This document shows positions 1-11,220 of a stretch of 36,933 bases of DNA, piece by piece. Both the position numbers and the translations under genes were made by a program. The first letter of the stretch is position 1; each line of letters begins with the position of its first letter. The DNA is from Saprospiraceae bacterium (GTDB taxonomy: Bacteria > Bacteroidota > Bacteroidia > Chitinophagales > Saprospiraceae), in NCBI GenBank assembly GCA_022841745.1, contig JALHQW010000072.1:1-36933 (forward strand), read 5' to 3'. A model generated the notes under the pieces. It was not told the origin of the DNA and made no database searches. It was given only the letters and a program-made list of their open reading frames with translations.

Positions 1-286
1 AAACAAAGGCAGAGACAGTAATTGGCTCTGATAGGAGGGTTATTCCCTTATCCGAGCAAATACCTCATCACTGCTATATCTTTCATTTTTCAAAGCTATC
101 TGGCTTGCAATAGGTCAGTAAGTAAGTAAATGAAGTGATCATTAGATATTATGCAGGAATAATTCGTTAATGAACCACTGTTTTGAAGTCAGGCGGTTAC
201 TTCAAGTCATCGTTTAAGCACCTCCAAAATCGCAACTTGAAGGATGCTTGCTTTTTATTCCATTGGGTTTCTAATTTCGCTGCTTT
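1..286. other. Left-edge intergenic stretch, no gene seen
   Basis: No open frame with a recognisable protein and no clear hairpin or promoter was found. The stretch is AT-rich and leads into the ATG at 287. It probably holds the promoter of the following gene, but I cannot point to a convincing TAnnTTTG element. Confidence 0.5.
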
Positions 287-1057
287 ATGAAAAAATACTT
301 ATTCATTTTTATGGCTTGGAATTTCCTCAGTCTATCCAGCTTTTCACAAACTGCTGTTTACGTTCAGGCGAGGGGCGGTGTCTCGGCGGGGATGGGCAGC
401 ATCAAGGATGCTGGGGAGTATTCACAATATTTCCGGACATCACCTTATTTTGGACAGAACACGGGACTGGCCATAGGTCTCAAATTCCAGAATGGGCTTT
501 CCGTTGAGGTGGGCTATGAGAATAATATTATTGGCATTAGGGTAATCGAGAACTTGAGAAATTTGGTTTATGACAGTATTCAAGAAAGCATTCGTGGAGG
601 CATATTCAAAGGGACTGGTATTAATTACCACTGCATTCCTATAAGGTTTTCACTTGACATGGACCTCAGCAAGCGGTTGGTTTTTCAGCCCATATTGGGC
701 TTACAGTTCGGTTTTGAACCTGGGGGCTATACAAATCTTGGAGGATGGGGAGGGCCGGGAATCAGTTTGAAGTTAACTAAAAAAGATAGATTAACTGGCT
801 ATACTGTTGGCTTTCAGTATGGAGGCGAGCTTAGCTGGAAGGCTACAAAAAAGGCCAAACACCCACAATACCTCACCTTTCTGCTACTACACAATGCAGG
901 TCTTTTCACCAACAATGTTTTCACCTACAGCTCTTATGCCGAAGGCTATGGGACGTTCCAGCGGGTGGTTAATTTCAGGGCATCTTATCTTGGCGCCACA
1001 ATAGGGTATCGGTATTTTTTGACCAAGGACAAGCGTAATCCCGATAGTCTTGACTGA
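287..1057 (+). CDS. Putative outer-membrane beta-barrel protein
   Basis: Protein of 256 residues, not recognised at gene level. It begins with a clear signal peptide (MKKYLFIF, hydrophobic core, SLSSFSQ, cleavage near residue 21), so it is exported. The rest alternates polar and hydrophobic residues with many Gly, Tyr and Phe (for example VGFQYGGELSW and LGATIGYRYF near the end), a pattern typical of 8-10 stranded porin-like barrels that are common in Bacteroidota. The C-terminus ends a few residues after the aromatic strand GYRYF, as in such barrels. It is transcribed alone and converges on the next gene (stops 18 bp apart). The function, transported substrate or partner cannot be read from the sequence. 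The start was chosen because only this frame gives a signal peptide. Confidence 0.7.
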   Translation: MKKYLFIFMAWNFLSLSSFSQTAVYVQARGGVSAGMGSIKDAGEYSQYFRTSPYFGQNTGLAIGLKFQNGLSVEVGYENNIIGIRVIENLRNLVYDSIQESIRGGIFKGTGINYHCIPIRFSLDMDLSKRLVFQPILGLQFGFEPGGYTNLGGWGGPGISLKLTKKDRLTGYTVGFQYGGELSWKATKKAKHPQYLTFLLLHNAGLFTNNVFTYSSYAEGYGTFQRVVNFRASYLGATIGYRYFLTKDKRNPDSLD

Positions 1058-1075
1058 AGCGAACTACAAAACGGC

Positions 1076-1612
1076 TTATTCACTTTCCACTATACCAATG
1101 CCCAAAACGTCCTTTGTAGAGGCATCCACGAAAATCCGTTCCCCTGTTTTTAAATCTTCCAACATGTTATAATCATGGTCTTTGAAAAATGGGCTATCGG
1201 TCAGTTGGTGAAGGTCGAAACCGAGGAAGGTGATATTGGCACGCAGGTGTTGAACCCGGTATCGTTTTTCAATACCAGCCTGCTCTATCAGTTGTTGACA
1301 TACGGCATTGAAATAAGCGGCATAGCCTACGCAGTTTGCCTTTTGGGAATAAAAAAGGAGATTGGGGTCGTTGTCGCATTTGCCGAAGGAAAATTCCAAC
1401 TGAGAAGTAGTTAGGTTCAACGATTGCCATACAATGCGCTGCATTGAAGTGTCAATGGGTTGGTTTTCAAGTTGTTGTTTAAACCCTTTGTCGGTCGCTA
1501 ATATGGCTGGGCGCTCGCTGATTGGATGATAGGTTACTGTGAGGCGGTAGAGCCAACCTCGTAGGACGATGACCAATAAAATTAGCAGGAGTATGAATTT
1601 GAATCGTTTCAT
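1076..1612 (-). CDS. Membrane-anchored transglutaminase-like protein
   Basis: Protein of 178 residues when started at the Met before KRFKFILLL (1612). An upstream in-frame Met at 1666 would add 18 residues that precede the membrane segment and look non-coding. Residues 5-20 form one hydrophobic membrane anchor. The remainder carries a Cys-His-Asp order typical of the transglutaminase/cysteine-protease fold: Cys94 in NCVGYA, His146 in KDHDYNM, Asp163 in FVDAS. That fold covers peptidases, transglutaminases and amidases; here it would face the periplasm. The assignment rests on motif order only, so the reaction is unknown. The gene is monocistronic, convergent with the beta-barrel gene, and separated from gyrB by a repeat-rich spacer. 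Confidence 0.6.
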   Translation of the reverse strand: MKRFKFILLLILLVIVLRGWLYRLTVTYHPISERPAILATDKGFKQQLENQPIDTSMQRIVWQSLNLTTSQLEFSFGKCDNDPNLLFYSQKANCVGYAAYFNAVCQQLIEQAGIEKRYRVQHLRANITFLGFDLHQLTDSPFFKDHDYNMLEDLKTGERIFVDASTKDVLGIGIVESE

Positions 1613-1866
1613 CGAAATAAGGCCAAGGTCTTGCCCTTTTTTGTAATTGTGGAGCAATCCGTTCACGTCTCATTTGTGCGCCATTCATGCTTGCCCTCAT
1701 GGCGTGGACGGTTCCCTACGGGATGACAAGGGGAAGTGCCGGGCCTTGACCAACATGTACAGGTTTGCCCCTTTTTTGTCATTGTGGAGCAATCAGTCCA
1801 CGTCTTGTTTGTGGGGCCCCACTGCAATTTCGGTGCAATCTTAATAACAATGATCCTAAACAACGA
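1613..1866. repeat. Intergenic spacer with a ~50-bp imperfect direct repeat
   Basis: Two copies of an element starting GCCC(C)TTTTTTGT, then (a/c)ATTGTGGAGCAATC, then a GTyCACGTCT core and a TTTGTG end, lie at about 1633-1683 and 1765-1815 in the same orientation. Between them, around 1711-1730, is the string GTTCCCTACGGGATGACAA, which closely resembles the reverse complement of 24405-24424. The spacer therefore seems built from dispersed repeat material rather than genes. Open frames through it are short and unlike proteins. Confidence 0.6.
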
Positions 1867-1894
1867 GTGGGCAGCCCACTCAAGGACTGCCCAC
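1867..1894 (-). terminator. Hairpin downstream of gyrB
   Basis: GTGGGCAG (1867-1874) pairs perfectly with CTGCCCAC (1887-1894) across a 12-nt loop. It lies about 50 bp past the gyrB stop, after the repeat array. No long T run follows on the minus strand, so it may be a weak terminator or only an mRNA 3' end structure. Confidence 0.45.
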
Positions 1895-1895
1895 C

Positions 1896-1942
1896 CATAC
1901 CTCATACCTCATACCTCCATACCTCCATACCTCCATACCTCA
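1896..1942 (-). repeat. Short-unit tandem array at the gyrB stop codon
   Basis: Read in the gyrB direction, the stop codon TGA is followed at once by TGAGGTATGG and then by AGGTATGG and AGGTATGA units of 7-8 bp, about six in all. The same GGTATGA unit follows the stop codon of guaB at 20606. Here no inverted second arm is present; the array runs into the GTGGGCAG hairpin. Confidence 0.85.
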
Positions 1943-3991
<2,049 letters not shown>

Positions 3992-4014
3992 TCAAGGCTT
4001 GGCCAGTTTCATTT

Positions 4015-5322
4015 TCAATCTGGTTCGTTCAAACTGTCAATTACCTGTGTTACGGATTCCCTGAACTGTTGCATGACTTCCTCGTCGTTTTCATCAAAGA
4101 AACCATCTTCATCCTCCGCTTTGACTTTTTCCCACACGGCGTCAATAATGGCCTTTTTCGAGGCCTCATCAATGACGATTTTATCTTCTTCGCCATATTT
4201 TCGGTCTATTTCCAGCAATGTTAGCGTCCTTACATTGTAAAAGCTTTTTTCCTCCGATGTAAGCATGTTGAAGGTGTCGTCGAGATAAGCAATCAATTCT
4301 TCCGGCGACAGCGCATCTATTTCTTCTTGTGTCAAGTCGTCCGGTAAAGGCTTGTATTTAGTGTCAAACATGAAATCAAGCGACTTGTAGCGCATCACCC
4401 TTTCCATGATGAGGTTGACGAAGCCCTCTATTGCCTCCTCCAATTCTTTGGTATATTCAACAGGTGGGAGGCCATCGGTTTCCCGCATTCCATCTATTTC
4501 ATCCAGGTAGTAGCCCACCAAATCATCAAAAAAATCGTCATCGTAAACTTCGAGCAGTGTTTCCAACGAACCTTCGGCCATTTCAATGGCAAGGGTGACA
4601 ATTACGGTTTGGTACAAGAAATCTGTCTTCTCCGTTTCGTTCAAACTGTTCAGTTTGTTTTCAACCTTGTCGTTTGGGAGGTATTCTCGAATAACTTCTC
4701 CCCTTAATTTATGGTCTGGCTGATAGGGGTCGTCGAATATGTCGCCGTCGTCCTCTAGCATGAACTTAAAATTGCCTTTACCCAATTTCTTTTCCAGCTT
4801 TTGCATGATTGCAGTCACCTTATCGTACGGCCCGGGTGTAAAGAAAGGCTTCCCGTTCTTGCCAGTCTCTACCTCAATGTACTCAAAATCGTCAGGTTCT
4901 GGTAGCAAATACTGCGTATGCTTGAAGTCCTTGTGCGGCTCGAAACCAAGGTCTTCGGCATATTCAATGCTGGCGTAGATAATATTGAAAGCCAGTGCCG
5001 GTTCGACCACTTCCAAGGGGATTTCATGGCTGGCCATTTCAACTATTTCTTCGTATTCCAACATTGACAAGTTAGCCCTGTAGAATGTATCCTTCAGCCC
5101 CAGGCACCATAGGTCAACCATGTAAAAGCCTACCACCAGATGTCCATTGGGCATCCTTCTGGCCACTGTGACCTGCGTTTTGCCCATGTCTGACCATCCT
5201 TCATGAACCCGGCACTCGAAAATGGGCATGCTCCTGCCTCGTTTGACGATTAGGTTCTCGGGTTTGAGGGAAACGACTTTGGCTTGCGGTTTTTTCTTTT
5301 TAGGCTTCTTGTTTGTGGCCAT
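4015..5322 (-). CDS. Conserved acidic protein of unknown function
   Basis: Protein of 435 residues, not recognised by name. It opens with a very basic tail (KKPKKKKPQAK) and then a compact region, about residues 25-125, containing GWSDMGKTQVTVARRMPNG and VDLWCLGLKDTFY; I have the impression that this resembles a family of uncharacterised proteins in Bacteroidota, but could not check it. From about residue 190 onward it is strongly acidic, rich in Asp and Glu, and mainly helical, with no signal peptide or membrane segment, so it should be cytoplasmic. The basic head and acidic tail could suit nucleic-acid or ribosome contact, but this is inference. The gene is transcribed toward gyrB and stops about 90 bp before it, so the two could be cotranscribed, although gyrB has its own promoter motif. 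Confidence 0.8.
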   Translation of the reverse strand: MATNKKPKKKKPQAKVVSLKPENLIVKRGRSMPIFECRVHEGWSDMGKTQVTVARRMPNGHLVVGFYMVDLWCLGLKDTFYRANLSMLEYEEIVEMASHEIPLEVVEPALAFNIIYASIEYAEDLGFEPHKDFKHTQYLLPEPDDFEYIEVETGKNGKPFFTPGPYDKVTAIMQKLEKKLGKGNFKFMLEDDGDIFDDPYQPDHKLRGEVIREYLPNDKVENKLNSLNETEKTDFLYQTVIVTLAIEMAEGSLETLLEVYDDDFFDDLVGYYLDEIDGMRETDGLPPVEYTKELEEAIEGFVNLIMERVMRYKSLDFMFDTKYKPLPDDLTQEEIDALSPEELIAYLDDTFNMLTSEEKSFYNVRTLTLLEIDRKYGEEDKIVIDEASKKAIIDAVWEKVKAEDEDGFFDENDEEVMQQFRESVTQVIDSLNEPD

Positions 5323-5551
5323 GTCAGGTATGTTTAGTTTAATAGTACTTCGTTGGAATTAGTTGATATTAAGAAATCGAAGTTTCACGCAAGTAAATTA
5401 TGGCTCAGCTGTTTGATTGCCAATGCTTTAGATGAATTTCTTAATTTCAATTAATTTCCAATTTCTACTTAAAATGCCGCAAGTTCCAAAAAAATGGCTT
5501 TACCTAAAAGCAAAGCGCTTACTTGGTTGTTCCTTTGTGAAAAAATATAAC

Positions 5552-6922
5552 ATGCCAACCAACATCCCCGTTTTCAGAGGAAAAAACCGCTTCCTGCCCG
5601 GTGCCGAGTTCCTGCGCAATCCTTTTGAGTTTACCTTGAAGCGCTCGCAGGAGATGGGCGATTTTTACATGATGCCCTTTTTGCACCGCAAAATCTTCGT
5701 GGTGACGAACCACGAAGTGGTGGCACACGTGCTCCAGAAAAACCAAAAGAACTATCGGAAAAGCCCGGCTTACCGCCAGTTGAGATTAGCCATCGGCACA
5801 GGGCTGGTGACCAGCGAAGGGGAGTTCTGGCGGCAGCAGCGGCGACTCGTGCAGCCTGCATTTTATAAAACGCAGCTGGAAGACCTGTTCCGGGGGATGG
5901 GCATCGTGACGGAAAAATACATTGCGGAGCTAAAAGCAAAGACCGCCAATGGGCAACCGCTTGATATGGCCAAGGAAATGATGGAGGCGACGGCCCGCAT
6001 CGTGCTGAAGACGCTGTTCAGCACCGAGAACACTGCCGACATCAACGAAATGTACCGCGTCATGATGGACTCGCAGGACTACCTCGTTTACCGAACGGTG
6101 AAGCCGTACATGATTCCATTCACGTATATTAATGGGATGCACCGAAAGTTCAAACGGGATATCGCCTGGTTCGACGGTTATATTTTCGATTTGATAGAAA
6201 AGCGCCGAAAAGACCCCAATCCGCCGAACGACCTGCTCACCATGCTGCTTACCGCCAAGGACGAGGACACAGGCCAAGCCATGAACGACCAGGCGCTGCG
6301 GGACGAGGCCGTAACGCTTTTTGCCGCAGGCCACGAGACGAGCGCCACGGCGCTCTCTTGGGCAGTTTGGTTGCTGTCGCAACACCCAGATGTCGTGCAG
6401 CGATTGCGCAGCGAAATAGACCAAGTGGTAGGCGACCGGATGCCGGGCTTCGAAGATTTGCGCAAGCTGACCTATACGATGCAGGTGATACAAGAGGTGA
6501 TGCGGCTCTATCCGCCGGGCTTTGCCATTGGGCGGCAGCCCTTGGCCGAGGACGAGGTGCTCGGCGTGAAAATCCCAACGAACGGCATCGTCTTCATTAG
6601 CATAGCGGCCATGCACCGTGACCCTCGTTACTGGGAGCGGCCAACGGATTTTTATCCAGAACACTTCAACCCCGAGGCGGAGAAACTGCGCCCCAAGCTG
6701 GCTTATTTGCCGTTCGGGGCGGGGCCGAGGATGTGCATTGGCAACCATTTCGCCTTAATGGAAATGCAGTTGTTGTTGGCACTCTTGGTTAGGGATTTTG
6801 ATTTTGAGTTGGTACCTGGTCATCCGGTGGAGCCGGAGCCGCTGATAACGTTGAAACCAAAACACGGTATTTTGATGAACGTGCGTCATGTGCGTTTGGC
6901 TACGCCTGTGTCAATTCCGTGA
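5552..6922 (+). CDS. Cytochrome P450
   Basis: Heme-thiolate monooxygenase of about 456 residues. The I-helix oxygen-activation motif AAGHETSATAL lies near residues 255-265, the K-helix EVMR (ExxR) at about 315, and the heme loop FGAGPRMCIG near 388-397 with the axial Cys at about 395. An upstream frame would allow starts at 5432 or 5474, but the ATG at 5552 has an A-rich leader typical of the phylum and begins right at the conserved NIPVFRGKNRFLPG region. There is no N-terminal membrane anchor, as expected for a soluble bacterial P450. Sequence style (FWRQQRRLVQPAF) is close to the CYP4/CYP102-like bacterial group often acting on fatty acids or terpenoids, but the substrate is unknown. No ferredoxin partner gene is adjacent. 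Confidence 0.93.
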   Translation: MPTNIPVFRGKNRFLPGAEFLRNPFEFTLKRSQEMGDFYMMPFLHRKIFVVTNHEVVAHVLQKNQKNYRKSPAYRQLRLAIGTGLVTSEGEFWRQQRRLVQPAFYKTQLEDLFRGMGIVTEKYIAELKAKTANGQPLDMAKEMMEATARIVLKTLFSTENTADINEMYRVMMDSQDYLVYRTVKPYMIPFTYINGMHRKFKRDIAWFDGYIFDLIEKRRKDPNPPNDLLTMLLTAKDEDTGQAMNDQALRDEAVTLFAAGHETSATALSWAVWLLSQHPDVVQRLRSEIDQVVGDRMPGFEDLRKLTYTMQVIQEVMRLYPPGFAIGRQPLAEDEVLGVKIPTNGIVFISIAAMHRDPRYWERPTDFYPEHFNPEAEKLRPKLAYLPFGAGPRMCIGNHFALMEMQLLLALLVRDFDFELVPGHPVEPEPLITLKPKHGILMNVRHVRLATPVSIP

Positions 6923-6961
6923 GAAGGGAACGTGACATAATAACTATTGATTTATTCTTGA

Positions 6962-7003
6962 CCAATAACCCTTCGCCGCATATCGGTCGTGCAGGGTTAT
7001 TGG
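6962..7003 (+). terminator. Hairpin between the P450 and histidine kinase genes
   Basis: CCAATAACCCT (6962-6972) pairs perfectly with AGGGTTATTGG (6993-7003) across a 20-nt loop. It starts 40 bp after the P450 stop. There is no strong T run after it, so it may act as an mRNA 3' stabiliser rather than a classic intrinsic terminator. Confidence 0.5.
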
Positions 7004-7076
7004 GTTATATGACAGGGATACAATTTGATGGAAGCAGAATGAGCAAAAGGGACTACTTTTCGCCAACGTTCAATCA

Positions 7077-10000
7077 ATGATGATGTTGAGGAGGATATTG
7101 TTCATGGTTCTGCTTGCCACCTGTCAGTTTTTGCTAGCGCAAGAGCCTGCCTACCTGCATTATGGGGTTGGCGATGGGCTCCCCAGTGCGATGGTTTACT
7201 GCTCCATTCAGGACAGCAAAGGGTTCCTCTGGTTTGGTACAGCCAATGGGTTAGCAAGGTTTGACGGCACGAGGTTCAGGGTTTTTGGCGTCAAGGATGG
7301 TTTGCCCGATAATGAGGTCGTCAGTCTTTTTGAAGATAGCAAGCAGCGGCTTTGGGTTTCGTGTTTTGGGAAATCTCCGTTGTATCTGAAGAACGACAAA
7401 GTTTACAACGCCGCACAAGATACGGTTCTACAATCAATTGATATTAATACGGCCACGAGCTTTTTCGAAGACGATAACGGCAGGCTTTGGATAAGCGCTG
7501 GTGTTAGGGAGATAATTTGCCTTGAGGGCAACAAGGTCAAGAAAATAGAGACAGAATTCCCAGTCAGGGACCTCGCTACGTTCGGTGGAGATATTTACTC
7601 CCTTTCGTTTTGGGCAATTATCAAATTAAGTGGCAATGCCAATAAACATGAAAGCTATTTTATTCCCCCTCCTTTTTTCGACTCATTAAGGGTCAAGGTC
7701 GGTTTTAACGAGAAAACACTTTTATTGGACAATGAAATGAACACGAAATGCAGGTTCATATTTATGGACAAAACCTTCAACCGCTCTTTATATGCCTTCA
7801 AAGAAGGGCTAATGCTCATTGAATATTCTGATGAAAAGGGTTTTCGGGAAGTGGACAGAGTTATAGGCCTTTCTGCCACCCTTATATTTGGCGATAATTC
7901 AGGCCGGTTCTGGGCAGTGCTGAACGACGGGGGGGCTGTGTATTTTGACAAACTAAGCGAAAAACTGACCCCCTCCAAACTTTTCTTGCCTTCCAAGAAA
8001 ATATCGAACGTGATAGAAGACATTGAGGGCAATATCGTTTTCACAACCTTGGACGACGGCATTTATCTCCTCCCTAACAATGCTGCACTAACTTATAAAA
8101 GCGGTAAAGCATCGCCTTTCTTGTCCAGTAATTTTACAGCGATATCTCAACTTGAAGATAGCATAATAGCTGTTGGGGACAATGAAGGCAACATTTATTT
8201 AAATAATAAATCAGAATGGCAAACCATAACCATTCCCAACTTTACGGGATATGGCCGAATACGGACGATACTCCCCTACCAAAGCAATAACTTCGTGGCT
8301 GTTTCTGACAAGGCAATTTACACAAGACAGAATGGGGTATTGATTCCCCAAAAAATGATAGGTGCATACAAAACCGCTACAGTAACCAATTCGGAGATTT
8401 GGATTGGTACTTCTCACTACCTCGTCAAAATGGACAGGCAAACGGAGGAAATGGAGGTTGTGCTAAAAACAAGGGTTATGGCGTTGCAGGAAGACGACAA
8501 AGGGTATATCTGGGCGGGTGGCCTCAATGGATTGTCATCGGAAAAGGACGGGTTCTCGCACGAATGGCACAGGAAATTCCCCCAACTTTCAAGCAGGATT
8601 ATTGACATAAAAAAAGCTGGGAAAGGTAGCTTGTGGGTGGTCACCCAAGCGTATGGCCTTTTAAAACTAAGCGTAAATGACGGCAAAGTCACCCAAGTGG
8701 TTGCCGCCAATGACCAATTGCAATCCCCCATAGAAAATATCCAGTCCATTTTCGTGGATGACAAGGAAAGCGTGTGGCTGGCTACCAACAATGGCGTTTT
8801 CGCAATCTCCAAACAATGGGAAACCGCGCATTATGACCAAATGAACGGCCTTTCCAACAACGACGTGAATGCCGTGACCGTTTCGGGCGACACATTGTGG
8901 GCAGCGACCGCAACGGGCCTTTCCAAGCTCTTGATAAAGGAACAGCAAGGGAAAAACAATTTTGCTACGCTCATCACCGGCCTGCGATATTCGATTGGTG
9001 AGCAGAAAGTCCATACCTGGAAATCGGCAGGCACAAAGGATTATACCTTGCCCCCGAATACTGCCATGCTGGAGGTTGAACTGGCGGCGCTGTATTTCCG
9101 CAGCCGGGGAAATATGCGTTATGAATTCAGTGTATGTGAGAAACTGCTACCCTTCAGCCACTTGACCTTTCCCAATTTATTCGCATCGTTGTTTGGGGGA
9201 GTCGAAAAAAACATGAACGAAAGCCCAGTGCACAATTTCGGGGCGAGCGTGGCACCGGGCAGTTATTTGGTCACAGCCACGGCCATTTTGCCGGGCAACG
9301 TCGCCAGCAAAATGCCAGATAGTTTAACAATTACGGTTTTGCCCTATTGGTGGCAAACGATATGGTTGTGGCTAGTCGGGGCCACGTTGCTCCTTACGAT
9401 GCTTTGGCGGCTGTTGAAGGCCCGTGAGCATTACCTGAAGACGCTGAGTGCCAACTCGGAGCTACAGTTGCAAGCAATTAGGGCACAAATGAACCCCCAC
9501 TTCGTCGGCAACAGCATCAACGCCATACAGCAGTTTTTTTACCCGCCCGACCCAGTTAAGGCGAGTGAGTACATTTCCATCTTCTCGGACCTGCTCCGCC
9601 GCACCATGTACTTTTCCGAAACCGATTTCATCAGCTTTGGGGATGAACTGGCCTACGTGAACGACTACCTGAAAATGATAAAACTGCGGTTTGGCAACCG
9701 CTTCTCTTATAATATCATCGGTGCGTCGGCCATTGATGAAACCGCCCTATTCCCTGCCATGCTGCTGCAGCCAATCCTCGAAAATGCAACGATACACGGC
9801 CTTTCCCCGAGGGGGCCTTGCAACGTTGAAGTTGAATTCTATAAGAAGGATGAGCGCCTGTTCTGCACCGTCACCGACAATGGTGTCGGGATTGAAGCCT
9901 CCAAGGCACGAAAATTGGCCAACCCCGGCAACAAGCGAATCTCAAAGGGCATCTCGCTCCTTGAGAAAAAAGTGCAGACGCTAAACCTGCTTCACCCGGT

Positions 10001-10139
10001 TGAACTGGCCTTGGAAATTGTGGACCTATCTAAGTTGGCAGATGGCTCACATGGTACAAAGGCGACTATCTCATTCCGGCTATTAAAAGACTCAAACAAG
10101 GGATATTCCGCCATTGAACAGATAAGCAAAATGCCATGA
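7077..10139 (+). CDS. Beta-propeller sensor histidine kinase, LytS type
   Basis: Membrane sensor kinase of 1020 residues. A signal peptide (residues 1-22, ending FLLAQ) exports a long N-terminal region of repeated propeller blades: GDGLPSAMVYCSIQDSKGFLW, DGLPDNEVVSLFEDSKQRLW, DDNGRLW and so on to about 610. A Y_Y_Y-like immunoglobulin domain follows, then one membrane helix near 757-780. The cytoplasmic part is a His_kinase (PF06580-like) domain with the phospho-acceptor in AQMNPHF (His about 808), and a GHKL ATPase with ILENATIHG and DNGVGI. The usual NPHFLFNSLN is altered to NPHFVGNSIN. It should signal to the LytTR regulator encoded just downstream. The ligand is unknown; such propeller sensors commonly sense polysaccharides or envelope states. 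Confidence 0.9.
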   Translation: MMMLRRILFMVLLATCQFLLAQEPAYLHYGVGDGLPSAMVYCSIQDSKGFLWFGTANGLARFDGTRFRVFGVKDGLPDNEVVSLFEDSKQRLWVSCFGKSPLYLKNDKVYNAAQDTVLQSIDINTATSFFEDDNGRLWISAGVREIICLEGNKVKKIETEFPVRDLATFGGDIYSLSFWAIIKLSGNANKHESYFIPPPFFDSLRVKVGFNEKTLLLDNEMNTKCRFIFMDKTFNRSLYAFKEGLMLIEYSDEKGFREVDRVIGLSATLIFGDNSGRFWAVLNDGGAVYFDKLSEKLTPSKLFLPSKKISNVIEDIEGNIVFTTLDDGIYLLPNNAALTYKSGKASPFLSSNFTAISQLEDSIIAVGDNEGNIYLNNKSEWQTITIPNFTGYGRIRTILPYQSNNFVAVSDKAIYTRQNGVLIPQKMIGAYKTATVTNSEIWIGTSHYLVKMDRQTEEMEVVLKTRVMALQEDDKGYIWAGGLNGLSSEKDGFSHEWHRKFPQLSSRIIDIKKAGKGSLWVVTQAYGLLKLSVNDGKVTQVVAANDQLQSPIENIQSIFVDDKESVWLATNNGVFAISKQWETAHYDQMNGLSNNDVNAVTVSGDTLWAATATGLSKLLIKEQQGKNNFATLITGLRYSIGEQKVHTWKSAGTKDYTLPPNTAMLEVELAALYFRSRGNMRYEFSVCEKLLPFSHLTFPNLFASLFGGVEKNMNESPVHNFGASVAPGSYLVTATAILPGNVASKMPDSLTITVLPYWWQTIWLWLVGATLLLTMLWRLLKAREHYLKTLSANSELQLQAIRAQMNPHFVGNSINAIQQFFYPPDPVKASEYISIFSDLLRRTMYFSETDFISFGDELAYVNDYLKMIKLRFGNRFSYNIIGASAIDETALFPAMLLQPILENATIHGLSPRGPCNVEVEFYKKDERLFCTVTDNGVGIEASKARKLANPGNKRISKGISLLEKKVQTLNLLHPVELALEIVDLSKLADGSHGTKATISFRLLKDSNKGYSAIEQISKMP

Positions 10140-10222
10140 GAAACGCTATCATTTCAATGATCTTTACTGGCTTTGGGCATGAAGCTGGTACTTGGATTGA
10201 TAAAATGTAACTACTTACAAGC

Positions 10223-10269
10223 GGGTGTTTTTTTGGTAAAAATTGAAAATTTTTACCAAAAAAACACCC
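10223..10269. repeat. Perfect 22-bp inverted repeat between kinase and regulator genes
   Basis: The arm at 10223-10244 (GGGTG, seven T, GGT, AAAAATT) is matched without any mismatch by 10248-10269, leaving only the 3-nt loop GAA. The remaining spacer to 10455 shows no gene. A structure of this kind could attenuate or process the kinase-regulator transcript. A rho-independent terminator is possible, but the right arm is followed by C-rich sequence rather than a T run. Confidence 0.85.
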
Positions 10270-10455
10270 CTCCCACCCCCTCTTTAAAAATTACGATAAA
10301 ATAATAAATCCGTTTTCCCTAACCAATTAGTGAATAATGAATGATGAATAGCCTGTCCCAGCTTGTCGGGAATGAATTTGCAGGACCCTGATTTACAGGT
10401 GTTTGCAAAAAAAATGGGCTTATTTATCTATTCAATTTCACTCAACTTTTACATC

Positions 10456-11220
10456 ATGAAAAAAATCAACACACTTATCGTTGACGATGAAGAAAGCGCC
10501 ATCAACACCCTTCGAGGGATGCTGGGAAGCTATTTCCCCCAAATAGAGGTGGTCGCCGCTGCCAACAATGTGGAGGACGCTTTGCAGAAGGCAGCCGCAC
10601 ACCAGCCTAACTTGGTTTTTCTCGATGTTGAAATGCCGCCGTTTGGCAGCGGTTTTGACTTTTTGGAGAAATGCCCCAACAGGAACTTCGGGGTCATTTT
10701 TGTAACTGCCTACCCCAAATATGCCATAAAAGCCATCAACGATGTCCAACCTTGGGGCTATTTGGTGAAGCCCTACAGCGTCAACGAGCTGACATTGGCA
10801 ATTCAAAAAGCAGAAGAGAAAATCAGGGAACTTAATGACTTGAACAACAAGCTAAATGAAGAACATTCGATTGTGTTGCCCGATGCTCGCAAAGGCAACG
10901 TGGTCATTCGGACAAAGGACATCATCTATTGCGAAGCAGATGGGACAACTACCGACATCTTCTACCAAAAAGAAGACAAAATACAAAGGTTCACGGCTTC
11001 CAAAACCTTGAAGGATATTGAAGAACTACTGCCTGCACGGCCTTTTTGTAGAAGCCACCATAGCTATGTTGTAAACCTTGCCTTTGTGGACAGGTACGAA
11101 CGCACGGGTCGCAATGGGGCCATCCATTTCAAGAATGGCACCAATGCCCCTATCTCGGTTGGGAAAATGGAGGATTTCGAAGATCGGTTCCTCCTTTTTA
11201 TCAGCGCTGGGGACGTCTGA
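10456..11220 (+). CDS. LytTR-family response regulator
   Basis: Two-component regulator of 254 residues. The receiver domain (about 3-120) has the acidic pair in IVDDEE, the phospho-acceptor Asp57 in LVFLDVEMP, a Thr in FVTAYPKYA and Lys in LVKPYS. The C-terminal LytTR DNA-binding domain (about 145-250) shows IIYCEADGTTTDIFY, the FCRSHHSYVVNL segment and the ending GKMEDFEDRF. The frame is open upstream, but the ATG at 10456 is chosen because it directly precedes KKINTLIVDDEE and has a typical A-rich context. It follows the beta-propeller kinase in the same direction after a 316-bp spacer with a strong hairpin, so the pair is functionally linked but may be regulated separately. Confidence 0.93.
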   Translation: MKKINTLIVDDEESAINTLRGMLGSYFPQIEVVAAANNVEDALQKAAAHQPNLVFLDVEMPPFGSGFDFLEKCPNRNFGVIFVTAYPKYAIKAINDVQPWGYLVKPYSVNELTLAIQKAEEKIRELNDLNNKLNEEHSIVLPDARKGNVVIRTKDIIYCEADGTTTDIFYQKEDKIQRFTASKTLKDIEELLPARPFCRSHHSYVVNLAFVDRYERTGRNGAIHFKNGTNAPISVGKMEDFEDRFLLFISAGDV

